This document shows, piece after piece, positions 8,644-17,516 of a DNA stretch of 50,355 nucleotides. The stretch spans positions 1 through 50,355 of the forward strand of contig WHTA01000037.1 in assembly GCA_009379825.1 (NCBI GenBank), in the 5' to 3' direction. The notes below the pieces were generated by a model. It saw only the letters and a list, made by a program, of their open reading frames with translations. It was not told where the DNA came from and made no database searches. The stretch is from Streptosporangiales bacterium. GTDB lineage: Bacteria > Actinomycetota > Actinomycetes > Streptosporangiales > WHST01. How positions within the stretch are numbered: position 1 is the stretch's first letter; each line of letters opens with the position of its first letter. The translations under genes were made by a program, and so were the position numbers.

Positions 8644-9776
8644 GTCAGCTCACCGCCCGTCAGCCAGTGCCGGACCGCGTCGCCGTGCTCGTCCACGTCC
8701 GGCGGCGGCGTGCGGTACGTGGGTGGGGTGGCGGACAGCTGGAACGGGCTGGCCACCTGGGAGCGCGAGCCGACCTGCACGACGGGCGCGAGCCCCAGCG
8801 CCGTCGCCAGCGTGAGCCCGCCGCCGATGTCGTTGACCGGGCCGCACGGCACGCTGGCGTCGCCGAGCAGCGTCTCCCACTCGTCGGCGCCCTTCGCCGC
8901 CAGCCGTTCGCCGAGCAGCCCGGTGAGCTCGTCGCGGTGCGCCACCCGGTAGGCGTTGTGCGCGAACCGCGGGTCGGCGGCCAGCTCGGGCACCCCGAGA
9001 CACGTGCACAGCGCGCCGAACTGCGCGTCGTTGCCGCACGCGATGACCAGCGGCCGGTCGGCAGTCTCGAACGGCTGGTACGGGCAAAGGCTGGGGTGCC
9101 TGTTGCCCATCGAGCGCGGCGACTCGCCGGTCTCCGTGTACGCGTTGCCGGCGTTCACCAGCGCGGACAGCGTGGACGACAGCAGGCTCAGCCGCAGGTG
9201 CTGCCCCTCGCCGGTGCGGTCGCGGTGCCTGATGGCGGCGAGGATGCCGATGGCGGCGTGCATGCCGGTCGTCACGTCGGACATGGCCACGCCCACCTTG
9301 CTCGGCTCGTCCGCCGGCCCGGTGACCGACATCAGCCCGGAGACCGCCTGCGCGACGGCGTCGTACCCGGGCAGCCGCGACGCGGCGCCGAAGCCGGTGA
9401 TCGAGCAGTAGACCAGCCCGGGGTTGTGCGCACGCAGCGCCTCGTAGCCGAGGCCCATCCGGTCCAGGCTGCCGGCGCGGAAGTTCTCGACGAAGACGTC
9501 CGCCTTGGTCGCGATGGCGACGGCGTCGGCCAGGCCCTCCTCGGTGCGCAGGTCGAGGGCGATGGAGTGCTTGTTGCGGTTGACAGAAAGATAGTACGTG
9601 CTGACGCCGTCGGTCGCCCACGGCGGTCCCCACCTGCGGGTCTCGTCGCCGATCGGGGTTTCGACCTTCACCACCGTGGCACCCAGGTCGGCCAGCAGCA
9701 TGGTGGCGTACGGTCCGGCGAGTACCCGGGAGAAGTCCGCGATGACCAGCCCGTCGAGGGCACCGGCGAGAGGCAC
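8640..9776 (-). CDS. class III CoA-transferase (CaiB/BaiF family)
   Basis: The 378-residue protein begins LDGLVIADFSRVLAGPYATM. It carries the adenosine-binding GADVVKVE-like block (here GATVVKVETP), NRNKHSIALDL, and GFGAASRLPGYDAVAQA, with the catalytic Asp in MSDVTTGMHA. These enzymes move CoA between carboxylic acids such as carnitine, oxalate or succinate. The substrate is not evident. The start is GTG with an AAGGAG site. It is the first gene of a two-gene operon with a FadR-type regulator, diverging from glnE. Confidence 0.88.
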   Translation of the reverse strand: MPLAGALDGLVIADFSRVLAGPYATMLLADLGATVVKVETPIGDETRRWGPPWATDGVSTYYLSVNRNKHSIALDLRTEEGLADAVAIATKADVFVENFRAGSLDRMGLGYEALRAHNPGLVYCSITGFGAASRLPGYDAVAQAVSGLMSVTGPADEPSKVGVAMSDVTTGMHAAIGILAAIRHRDRTGEGQHLRLSLLSSTLSALVNAGNAYTETGESPRSMGNRHPSLCPYQPFETADRPLVIACGNDAQFGALCTCLGVPELAADPRFAHNAYRVAHRDELTGLLGERLAAKGADEWETLLGDASVPCGPVNDIGGGLTLATALGLAPVVQVGSRSQVASPFQLSATPPTYRTPPPDVDEHGDAVRHWLTGGELT

Positions 9777-9783
9777 GGCAGCT

Positions 9784-9804
9784 CCTTGGATCCGATATCC
9801 GAAA
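9784..9804 (-). promoter_or_regulatory. candidate GntR operator upstream of the CoA-transferase operon
   Basis: Just upstream of the CoA-transferase ribosome site, the minus strand reads two direct copies of TCGGAT separated by one base. They also form an imperfect dyad (TTGGAT against ATCCGAA on the plus strand). Its position between a possible -10 (TAGGGT) and the ribosome site suits autorepression by the co-transcribed GntR protein. The symmetry is weak, so this is tentative. Confidence 0.33.
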
Positions 9805-9874
9805 GTCTCGCCAACCCTACCAAGGACGGGTGCGCGCGGCGTGCGGTCGCCGGCCGGCGGGATAGTCTCGGGGC

Positions 9875-12859
9875 GTGCGGGCGGATCTGGGCGAAGAACG
9901 GACGACGTTGCTCGGCCGGCTGGCGCGGTTGGGCTTCGCCGACCCGGAGGCCGCGAGCGAGCTGCTCGACGGGATCGCGGCCGAGCTGGTCGGTGACCTG
10001 GCGGACACCGCCGACCCCGACCTCGCGCTGGCGAACGTGTGCCGGCTTCGCGACGCGATCGCGTCCGGTGCCGACCCGGACGCCGGCGAGCTGGCCGCCC
10101 TCGACGACACCCTGCGCGGCGACGACGCGCTGCGGCACCGGCTGCTCGCGGTGCTCGGGTTCAGCTCCGCGCTCGGCGACCACCTGGTGCGGCACCCCGG
10201 CCAGTGGCGGGCGCTGCGCGAGCCGGTGGGGCAGCGGCCGCGGGCCGACCTGCTCGCGGCCGTCGGGGCGGACCCCGTCGCGGACCAGCCGTGCGCGTCG
10301 ACGGCGGACGGCAACCCGTACGACGCGCTTCGGGTCGGTTACCGGCGTGCGCTCCTGGTCGTCGCCGCCCGCGACCTGGCCGGCGAGCTCGCCCTGGACC
10401 AGGTGGCCGCCCTGCTGTCCGACCTCGCCTGCGCCGCGCTCGAGGCCGCGCTGGCCATCGCGCGCACCGAGCTGCCGGCCGACGCCGCGCCCTGCCGGCT
10501 CGCGGTGCTCGGCATGGGCAAGTGCGGCGGGCGCGAGCTGAACTACTCGAGCGACGTGGACGTCATCTTCGTCGCCGAGCCGGTCCCGGACGGCGACGAG
10601 GCGGTGGCGCTGGCGACCGCGACGAAGCTCGCCGCCGGCATGATGCGCGCCTGCTCGCAGAACACCCAGGAGGGCGTGCTGTGGCCGGTCGACGCGGCGC
10701 TGCGGCCGGAGGGCAAGGCGGGGCCGCTGGTACGTACCCTCGCCAGCCACGAGTCGTACCTCAACCGGTGGGCGAAGACCTGGGAGTTCCAGGCGCTGCT
10801 GAAGGTGCGGCCGGTGGCCGGCGACCTCGCGCTCGGCGAGGAGTACGTCGGCAGGGTCACGCCGCTGGTGTGGCACGCGGCCGACCGGGACGGCTTCGTC
10901 GACGAGGTGCAGGGGATGCGCCGCCGGGTGGAGGAGCACGTGCCGCAGCGCGACGCGGACCGTCAGCTCAAGCTCGGCCGCGGCGGCCTGCGCGACGTGG
11001 AGTTCGCGGTGCAGCTGCTGCAGCTCGTGCACGGCCGGTCCGACGAGACGTTGCACAGCGGCAACACGCTGGCCGCGCTGGCCGCGCTGACCGACGGCGG
11101 CTACGTCGGCCGCGACGACGGCCCGCCGCTCGCCGACGCGTACTGCTACCTGCGCACGCTGGAGCACCGGCTGCAGCTGCGCCGGCTGCGCCGCACCCAC
11201 GTCGTGCCCGCTGAGGACGCCGAGCTGCGCTGCCTCGGCCGTGCGCTCGGCTACCGCACGCAGCCGATCAGCGAGCTGGTGGAGCAGTGGCAGCGGCACG
11301 CGCGGGAGGTGCGGCGGCTGCACGAGAAGCTGTTCTACCGGCCGTTGCTGAACGCCGTCGCCAGGTTGCCAGGCGAGCAGGTGTCGCTCACGCCGGAGGC
11401 GGCCCGGCGCCGGCTGGAGGCGCTCGGCTACGCCGACCCCGCGGGTGCCCTGCGGCACATCGAGTCGTTGACTGCGGGGGTCAGCAGGCGGGCGGCGATC
11501 CAGCGCACGCTGCTGCCGGTGATGCTCGGCTACTTCGCCGACGGCCCCGACCCGGACTACGGGCTGCTCGCCTTCCGGCAGGCCAGCGACGCACTCGGCC
11601 GCACGCCCTGGTACCTCAGGCTGCTGCGGGAGGAGGTCGCCGCGGCGGAACGGCTGGCGAAGGTGCTCGCCGCCGGCCGGTACGCGGCCGACCTGCTGCT
11701 GCGCGCACCCGAGGCGGTGCGCATCGTCGGCGCGGAAGAGGAGCTGGTGCCGCGGCCGCACGACGCGCTGGCGCGCGAGGCCGCGTCCATCGTCGGCCGG
11801 CAGGACGACCCGGAGCGCGCGGTGGCCGGCCTGCGCGGGGTGCGTCGCAGGGAGCTGTTCCGGGTGTCGGCGGCCGACCTGCTCAGCTCGCTGGACGTCG
11901 AGGCGGTGGGCGCCGCGCTGACGACCGTCACCGAGGTCACCATCGCCGCGGCGCTCGACGTGGCGCTGCGCACGGTGCGCGCCGGGGAGCCGGCGCCCGG
12001 CCGGTTCGCCGTGATCGGGATGGGGCGCTTCGGCGGCGCGGAGATGGCGTACGGCAGCGACGCCGACGTGCTGTTCGTGTACGAGGCGGGCACCGGCGTC
12101 GCGGACGAGGACGCCGCCAGGTGGGCGCACGCGGTCGCCGACGAGCTGCGGCGGTTGCTGGCGCTGCCGTGCCCCGACCCGCCGGTGACCATCGACGCGG
12201 ATCTGCGCCCCGAGGGCAGGTCGGGACCGTTGGTGCGCAGCCTGGCCTCGTACCAGGCGTACTACCAGCGGTGGTCGTCGCCGTGGGAGAGCCAGGCGCT
12301 GCTGCGGGCGCGGCCGGTGGCCGGCGACCGGGAGCTCGGGGAGCGGTTCAGCGCGTCGATCGAGCCGCTGCGCTACCCGGCGCAGGGCCTCGGCGGCAGT
12401 GCGCTGAAGGAGATCCGCCGGCTGAAGGCGCGGATGGAGGCGGAGCGGCTGCCCCGCGGCGTGGACCCCGCCATGCACGTCAAGCTCGGCCCCGGTGGCC
12501 TGTCCGACGTCGAGTGGGTCGCGCAGCTGCTCCAGCTCCGGCACGCGGGCGCGCAACCGGCGCTGCGCACCACGGGTACGGTCACCGCGCTCGAGCAGGC
12601 CGTCGTGGCCGAGCTGCTCGACCCGGCCGACCGCGACGAGCTGGTCGCCGCCTGGCGGTTCGCCAGCCGGGTGCGCAACGCGCGCGGCCTGGTCACCGGC
12701 AAGCAGGGCGACACGATTCCCGTCGAGTTCAAGGAACGCGGCGCGGTCGCCCGGGTGCTCGGCTACGAACCCGACCACGTGGGCTCGCTCGTCGAGGACT
12801 ACCGGCGTTCGGCGCGGCACGCCCGCAACGTCTTCGAGCGCGTCTTCTACGAGAGCTAG
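9875..12859 (+). CDS. glnE: bifunctional glutamine synthetase adenylyltransferase/adenylyl-removing enzyme
   Basis: The 994-residue protein contains two nucleotidyltransferase domains. The N-terminal adenylyl-removing domain has GMGKCGGRELNYSSDVD at about 210-226; the C-terminal adenylyltransferase domain has GMGRFGGAEMAYGSDAD at about 715-731. Both keep the GxGxxGG-E-SD-D pattern, and the helical regulatory linker lies between. GlnE attaches and removes AMP on GlnA1 in response to nitrogen status. Length matches actinobacterial GlnE. The start is GTG. A GATAGT hexamer at 9861-9866 lies about 8 nt upstream, so the mRNA may be leaderless. The next gene starts 1 bp after the stop. Confidence 0.95.
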   Translation: MRADLGEERTTLLGRLARLGFADPEAASELLDGIAAELVGDLADTADPDLALANVCRLRDAIASGADPDAGELAALDDTLRGDDALRHRLLAVLGFSSALGDHLVRHPGQWRALREPVGQRPRADLLAAVGADPVADQPCASTADGNPYDALRVGYRRALLVVAARDLAGELALDQVAALLSDLACAALEAALAIARTELPADAAPCRLAVLGMGKCGGRELNYSSDVDVIFVAEPVPDGDEAVALATATKLAAGMMRACSQNTQEGVLWPVDAALRPEGKAGPLVRTLASHESYLNRWAKTWEFQALLKVRPVAGDLALGEEYVGRVTPLVWHAADRDGFVDEVQGMRRRVEEHVPQRDADRQLKLGRGGLRDVEFAVQLLQLVHGRSDETLHSGNTLAALAALTDGGYVGRDDGPPLADAYCYLRTLEHRLQLRRLRRTHVVPAEDAELRCLGRALGYRTQPISELVEQWQRHAREVRRLHEKLFYRPLLNAVARLPGEQVSLTPEAARRRLEALGYADPAGALRHIESLTAGVSRRAAIQRTLLPVMLGYFADGPDPDYGLLAFRQASDALGRTPWYLRLLREEVAAAERLAKVLAAGRYAADLLLRAPEAVRIVGAEEELVPRPHDALAREAASIVGRQDDPERAVAGLRGVRRRELFRVSAADLLSSLDVEAVGAALTTVTEVTIAAALDVALRTVRAGEPAPGRFAVIGMGRFGGAEMAYGSDADVLFVYEAGTGVADEDAARWAHAVADELRRLLALPCPDPPVTIDADLRPEGRSGPLVRSLASYQAYYQRWSSPWESQALLRARPVAGDRELGERFSASIEPLRYPAQGLGGSALKEIRRLKARMEAERLPRGVDPAMHVKLGPGGLSDVEWVAQLLQLRHAGAQPALRTTGTVTALEQAVVAELLDPADRDELVAAWRFASRVRNARGLVTGKQGDTIPVEFKERGAVARVLGYEPDHVGSLVEDYRRSARHARNVFERVFYES

Positions 12860-12860
12860 C

Positions 12861-13841
12861 GTGTTGCAGGCGGTCGTGGTCGGCGCGGGCGGCTGGGCGT
12901 ACACCGGGCTACCGGTGCCGACGCCGGCGCCGCACGAGGTGCTGGTGCGAGTACACGCTGTCGGTCTCAACCGGGCCGACCTGGACGAGCGCGACGGGCG
13001 GTACCGCGGCAAGGCGCACGATCCGGCGCTGCCGAACGTCGCAGGCGCGGAGCTTGCCGGTGCGGTCGAGTGGGTGGGCGGCGAGGTCACGGGCGTCGTG
13101 CCGGGCGACCGGGTGATGGCCATGGTCAACGGTGCGTTCGCCGAGTACGCGGTGGTCGACGCGCGGTTGCTGCTGCCGGTGCCGGCGGCGCTGACCTGGA
13201 CCGCCGCGGCGGCATTGCCGGTGGCGTGCCTCACCGAGCACGACGCTCTCGTGGCACGTGCCGGCCTCCGGCCGGGTGACTCGGTGCTCGTGCTGGGCGC
13301 CACGTCCGGCGTGGGCGTGTTCGCCGCCGCGCTCGCCCGCGAGCTCGGCGCGGCGACCGTGTTGGGCACTTCGCGGTCGGCGGCGAAGCTGAAGCTGGTG
13401 CCAGGTCTGGACGTGGCGATCGACACCTCGACGACCGACCTCGCCGACGCCGTCCTGGAGAGCACCGGTGGTGCGGGCGCGGACGTGGTCGTCGACCACG
13501 TCGGCGGCGAGCTGACCGACCGGGCGATCGCGGCGACCCGGGTTGGCGGCACGGTGGTGCAGGTCGGCAGGCTGGCCGGCGACCGTGCGCTGCTCGACCT
13601 CGGCCGGCTCGCGTACCGCAGGGTCCGCCTGGTCGGTACCACGTTCCGCACGAGAACCTCGGCGGAGCACGCGGAGGTGGTGGCGGGCGTACGCGCGGAC
13701 GTGCTTCCGCTCGTCGGGTCTGGCAGGCTCGGAGTACCCGTGGACCGAGTGTTCGCGTTCACCGACCTCGACGCGGCGTACGCGTACGTCACGTCGGGCA
13801 GCAGCGTCGGCAAGGTGGTGCTGACGCTCGGCGACGAGTGA
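12861..13841 (+). CDS. zinc-binding-type medium-chain dehydrogenase (quinone oxidoreductase-like)
   Basis: The 326-residue MDR protein has an N-terminal GroES-like domain with HAVGLNRADLDERDGRY and GAELAGAVEWVG. A Rossmann domain follows with VLGATSGVGVFAAALARELGA, so it binds NADPH. Catalytic and structural zinc cysteines are absent, as in quinone oxidoreductases and enoyl reductases. The GTG at 12861 lies 1 bp after the glnE stop, so translation is probably coupled. The downstream gene is another MDR enzyme 13 bp away. The substrate is unknown. Confidence 0.82.
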   Translation: MLQAVVVGAGGWAYTGLPVPTPAPHEVLVRVHAVGLNRADLDERDGRYRGKAHDPALPNVAGAELAGAVEWVGGEVTGVVPGDRVMAMVNGAFAEYAVVDARLLLPVPAALTWTAAAALPVACLTEHDALVARAGLRPGDSVLVLGATSGVGVFAAALARELGAATVLGTSRSAAKLKLVPGLDVAIDTSTTDLADAVLESTGGAGADVVVDHVGGELTDRAIAATRVGGTVVQVGRLAGDRALLDLGRLAYRRVRLVGTTFRTRTSAEHAEVVAGVRADVLPLVGSGRLGVPVDRVFAFTDLDAAYAYVTSGSSVGKVVLTLGDE

Positions 13842-13854
13842 GGGGTGGTGGCGG

Positions 13855-14877
13855 ATGAGTACCCGCAGCCGTGAGGTGCACCTGGCGGCTCGCCCGCACG
13901 GTGCGCCGACGATGGCGAACTTCGCCTTCGTCGAAACCGACGTGCGCTCCCCGACCACGGGTGAGGTGCAGGTGCGCAACCTGTTCTTCTCCGTCGACCC
14001 GTACATGCGCGGGCGGATGAACGACGCGAAGTCGTACGTGCCGCCGTTCCGGGTCGGCGAGGTGATGACCGGTGCGGCCGTCGGCGAGGTGGTCGCGTCG
14101 GCGAGCGACCGGCTCGCGGTCGGCGACGTGGTGGTGCACCAGCACGGCTGGCGCGAGTACGCGGTCGCGGCCGCCGGCGACTTCCGGCGCGTCGACGTGT
14201 CCGCCGTGCCGAGCCCTTCGGTCTACCTGGGCGTGCTCGGCGGCACCGGGTTCACCGCGCACTACGGCCTGCACGAGGCCGCCGGGATGCGGGCGGGCGA
14301 CGTGGTCTTCGTCTCCGCCGCGGCCGGCGCCGTCGGCAGCATCGCCGGGCAGCTCGCCAAGCTGGGCGGTGCGTCGCGGGTGGTCGGCAGTGCCGGCACC
14401 GCGGCGAAGGTGCAGTACGTGACCGGCACGCTGGGCTTCGACGCCGCGTTCAACTACAAGGACGGCCCGGCGGTGAAACAGCTCGCCGCGGCGGCACCGG
14501 ACGGCATCGACGTCTACTTCGACAACGTCGGCGGCGAGCAGCTGGAGGCGGCGATCGCCGTGATGAACGACTTCGGCAGGATCGCCGCCTGCGGTGCGGT
14601 GTCGGTCTACAACGCGACCGAGCCACCGCCCGGCCCGCGGAACCTGTTCCAGATCGTGCAGAAGCGGCTCACCGTACGCGGGTTCATCATCCGCGACCAC
14701 TACGACAGGTACGGCGAGTTCCTCGGCGCGGTCGGCCCGCTGCTGCGCGACGGCAAGCTCTCCTACGAGGAGACGATCGTCGACGGCGTCGACAACGCGC
14801 CGGACGCGTTCATCGCCATGCTGGACGGTGCGAACACCGGCAAGACGCTCGTCAGAACGTCCAGCGCTCGCCGGTGA
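13855..14877 (+). CDS. NADP-dependent medium-chain oxidoreductase (2-alkenal reductase/CurA-like)
   Basis: The 340-residue protein carries the leukotriene-B4-dehydrogenase-like pattern: FFSVDPYMRGRMND, GEVMTGAAVGEVVAS, AAAGAVGSIAGQLAKL as the NADPH loop, YFDNVGGEQLEAAI and a C-terminal NTGKTLVR. These enzymes reduce activated C=C bonds of 2-alkenals or enones. An ATG start follows a GAGGGGTGG tract. Its 3' end overlaps the 3' end of purC by 26 bp in convergent orientation. Confidence 0.85.
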   Translation: MSTRSREVHLAARPHGAPTMANFAFVETDVRSPTTGEVQVRNLFFSVDPYMRGRMNDAKSYVPPFRVGEVMTGAAVGEVVASASDRLAVGDVVVHQHGWREYAVAAAGDFRRVDVSAVPSPSVYLGVLGGTGFTAHYGLHEAAGMRAGDVVFVSAAAGAVGSIAGQLAKLGGASRVVGSAGTAAKVQYVTGTLGFDAAFNYKDGPAVKQLAAAAPDGIDVYFDNVGGEQLEAAIAVMNDFGRIAACGAVSVYNATEPPPGPRNLFQIVQKRLTVRGFIIRDHYDRYGEFLGAVGPLLRDGKLSYEETIVDGVDNAPDAFIAMLDGANTGKTLVRTSSARR

Positions 14878-15685
14878 TCCTGCCGTAGACGTCGGCGTAG
14901 CGGTCCTGGATGGCGGCGACGACGTCGTCCGGGATCTCCGGGCCAGGCTCCGTCTTGTCCCAGTCCAGCCCGGACGCCCAGTCCCTCGCGACCTGCTTGT
15001 CCATCGCGTACTGCGGCTGGCCAGGTTGCCACCTGTCGGCCGGCCAGAACCTGGAGGAGTCCGGGGTGAGCAGCTCGTCGGCGAGCACCAGGCTGCCGTC
15101 GGGTGCCCGGCCGAACTCCAGCTTCGTGTCGGCGATGACGATGCCGCGGTCGGCGGCGAGCTTCGCGCCACGGCGGTAGATCTCCACCGTGGCGTCGGCG
15201 AGCGCCTGCGTCGTGTCGGCGCCGAGCTCGTCGACCAACGCGTCGGCGGTGACGAACTCGTCGTGGCCCGCGGTGGCCTTCGTGGTCGGCGTGAAGATCG
15301 GCTCGGGCAGCCGCGACCCCTCGAGCAGACCGGCCGGCAGCTGCACGCCGGAGATCGCGCCGGTGGTCTGGTACTCGCGCAGGCCGAGCCCGGCGAGGTG
15401 GCCGCGGGCGATGAACTCGAACGGCACCATGTCCAGCCGCCGGCACCGCACCGCGCGGCCAGCGAACTCCGCCGGCACGTCGGTGCCGGAGATCACATGG
15501 TTCGGGAAGACGTCCGCGAGCTGCTCGAACCACCACAGCGACAGGGCCGTGAGGATCTTGCCCTTGTCCGGGATCGGCGTGGGCAGCACCACGTCGTAGA
15601 CGGAGATGCGGTCGGAGGCGACGAGCACCAGGTCGTCGCCTTCTGCGTACACGTCACGGACCTTGCCGGTATGTATCAGCTCCAC
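14852..15685 (-). CDS. purC: phosphoribosylaminoimidazole-succinocarboxamide synthase
   Basis: The 277-residue enzyme begins with the SAICAR synthetase block MELIHTGKVRDVY and continues with LVASDRISVYDV, FIARGHLAGLGLREY (family Arg and His), PEPIFTPTTKA, IADTKLEFG and ADELLTPDSSRFWP. It joins CAIR to aspartate with ATP in purine synthesis. Length and motifs are complete. The last codons lie inside the 3' end of the convergent reductase gene, so the two transcripts would be antisense to each other there. Confidence 0.95.
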   Translation of the reverse strand: MELIHTGKVRDVYAEGDDLVLVASDRISVYDVVLPTPIPDKGKILTALSLWWFEQLADVFPNHVISGTDVPAEFAGRAVRCRRLDMVPFEFIARGHLAGLGLREYQTTGAISGVQLPAGLLEGSRLPEPIFTPTTKATAGHDEFVTADALVDELGADTTQALADATVEIYRRGAKLAADRGIVIADTKLEFGRAPDGSLVLADELLTPDSSRFWPADRWQPGQPQYAMDKQVARDWASGLDWDKTEPGPEIPDDVVAAIQDRYADVYGRITGERWTF

Positions 15686-15719
15686 GGGGACGAGCCTAGC
15701 CGCGCCGGCCGACGCCTCC

Positions 15720-15839
15720 TCAGGAGACGTCCTTGCGGGACGCCCGGATGTAGTTGACCACGGCCGCGGTCAGGCTGCCGTAGACGACGACGACACCGAT
15801 GAGCAACATGACGATGGCGCTTGTACCCACGGCGCTCAC
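15720..15839 (-). CDS. metS: MetS-like small subunit of an NSS amino-acid importer
   Basis: This 39-residue protein consists of one membrane span (about residues 7-29, AIVMLLIGVVVVYGSLTAA) followed by a basic tail NYIRASRK. That is the form of MetS, the short partner of the MetP methionine/alanine transporter in corynebacteria. The GTG start overlaps the large-subunit stop by 4 nt (GTGA), a strong argument that the two are one functional unit. It is easily missed because of its size. Confidence 0.85.
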   Translation of the reverse strand: MSAVGTSAIVMLLIGVVVVYGSLTAAVVNYIRASRKDVS

Positions 15840-17362
15840 CCTTCCGAAGGAATCTGGTGCGACTTGCGGACCGCCTGCATGAGCACGGCGACGGCGAGGG
15901 ACAGCACGACGGCACCCCAGCCGATCACGATGAGGCCGGACAGCGGGTAGTCCTCGTACCTGGTGGTCAGCTCGGTGTAGAGGTTGTAGACGGTCATCGA
16001 GCCGAGCAGCAGCGGTGTGATGATGAGCAGCGAGCCCTTCCACCACCAACCGGCCTTGAAGTACGAGGTGGCGTTCAGGTGGGTCTGCATGCCGTTCAGG
16101 GCACGCGCGACCCAGCCGACCAGGACGATCTCGCCGAGGCCACACAGCACCAGACCGAAGTTGTTCAGGAACCGGTCCGCCGTGTCGAGGTAGAACAGGC
16201 CACCCTTGCTCACGTACAGCAGGCTGATCAGTGCGGCCAACCCGGTGAGGATGGTGACGGCGGCCGGCCGGCTGAGCGAGAACTTCTCCCGTACCGCCGC
16301 GATCCCCGGCTCCAGGATGGATACCGCGGACGTGATGCCGGCGATGAAGAGCGCGCCGAAGAAGAGCACGCCGAAGAGGCTGTTCAGGCCGGGCAGCTCG
16401 TTGATGATCGCGGGGAACGCGATGAACGCGAGGCCGACACCGCTCTCCACGACGTCGGTCACCTGTGCGCCTGACGCGTTGGCGAGGAAGCCGAGCACCG
16501 AGAACACGCCGACCGCAGCGAGGATCTCGAAACCGGAGTTGGACAGCCCGACGACGGCGGCGCTGTTCGTGAGGTCCGTCTTGCGCTGCAGGTAGCTCGA
16601 GTACGCGATCATCGTGCCGAACGCGATGCTGGTCGAGAAGAACACCTGGCCGTACGCGGCGATCCACACCGCCGGGTTGCCCAGTGCGGCGAAGTCGGGC
16701 GTGAACAACACGTCCAACCCGACGGCGGCACCTGGCAGGGTGATGCCGCGGATGACGATGATGAGCAGCAGCACGACCAGCAACGGCATGAAGACCTTCG
16801 CGGCCAGCTCGATGCCCTTGCTGACGCGCCGCATGAGGATCGCGTAGACGAGCAGCCAGGCAATCGCCACCGCGAGCAGCACCTTGAGCTGGAGCCCGCC
16901 GAACTGCCAGAACCCCGACGGGTCGCCGTCGGCCGAGGTGCCGAGGAAGCTGCCGATGAAGAACCCCGCCGGGTCGTCACCCCACTGGGTGCCGAACGAG
17001 TACACCATGTAGCTCAGGCACCAGCCGAGGATCGTCACGTAGTACGTGACGACGAGGAACGACACGGCGGTCTGCCACCAGCCCAGCCACTCCCACCGGC
17101 GCCGGATCTGGCGGAACGTGAACGGTGCGCCGGCCCGGTACCTGTGGCCGAGACCGTACTCGAGCATGAGGATCGGTAACGCTGCGGTCACGAGTGCGAC
17201 GAGGTACGGGATGATGAAGGCCCCGCCGCCGTTCTCGTACGTGACGGCCGGGAACCGCCAGATGTTGCCGAGGCCGACCGCCGATCCCGCGGCGGCCAAC
17301 ATGAATCCGACCTTGCTTCCCCACCGCTCGCGACCATCGGCGGCGACGGCTGACCCGGTCAT
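15836..17362 (-). CDS. metP: sodium-dependent amino-acid transporter, NSS/SNF family (MetP-like)
   Basis: The polytopic protein of about 508 residues starts at ATG 17362 after GGGGAG. TM1 carries the signature AAAGSAVGLGNIWRFP with the unwound Na+/substrate site, followed by ENGGGAFIIPYL. TM6 has FFSTSIAFGTMIAYSSY and TM8 FIAGITSAVS, in the usual positions. About 11-12 spans are visible. It should import a neutral amino acid such as methionine or alanine with sodium. An extra in-frame 15 codons upstream lack a ribosome site. It is coupled to metS downstream. Confidence 0.9.
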   Translation of the reverse strand: MTGSAVAADGRERWGSKVGFMLAAAGSAVGLGNIWRFPAVTYENGGGAFIIPYLVALVTAALPILMLEYGLGHRYRAGAPFTFRQIRRRWEWLGWWQTAVSFLVVTYYVTILGWCLSYMVYSFGTQWGDDPAGFFIGSFLGTSADGDPSGFWQFGGLQLKVLLAVAIAWLLVYAILMRRVSKGIELAAKVFMPLLVVLLLIIVIRGITLPGAAVGLDVLFTPDFAALGNPAVWIAAYGQVFFSTSIAFGTMIAYSSYLQRKTDLTNSAAVVGLSNSGFEILAAVGVFSVLGFLANASGAQVTDVVESGVGLAFIAFPAIINELPGLNSLFGVLFFGALFIAGITSAVSILEPGIAAVREKFSLSRPAAVTILTGLAALISLLYVSKGGLFYLDTADRFLNNFGLVLCGLGEIVLVGWVARALNGMQTHLNATSYFKAGWWWKGSLLIITPLLLGSMTVYNLYTELTTRYEDYPLSGLIVIGWGAVVLSLAVAVLMQAVRKSHQIPSEG

Positions 17363-17516
17363 CAGTGCTCCCCAGTCCACTCGGTTCGGAGCGACACACG
17401 GTACCAACCGACCTGGCGTCCACCAAGGACTGTGCAGGCGCCAAGCACACCTATGGCCGCACTATGTCGTGGACACCTAACGTCACGGGGGACATCGACG
17501 AGCAACCGGGGGACAC

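Noticed and set aside
9668-13813. 1381-codon open frame antisense to glnE and the MDR gene
   Set aside because: It is a GC-rich shadow: low-complexity Arg/Pro/Ala-rich translation with no domain, while both plus-strand genes in the region carry complete family motifs.
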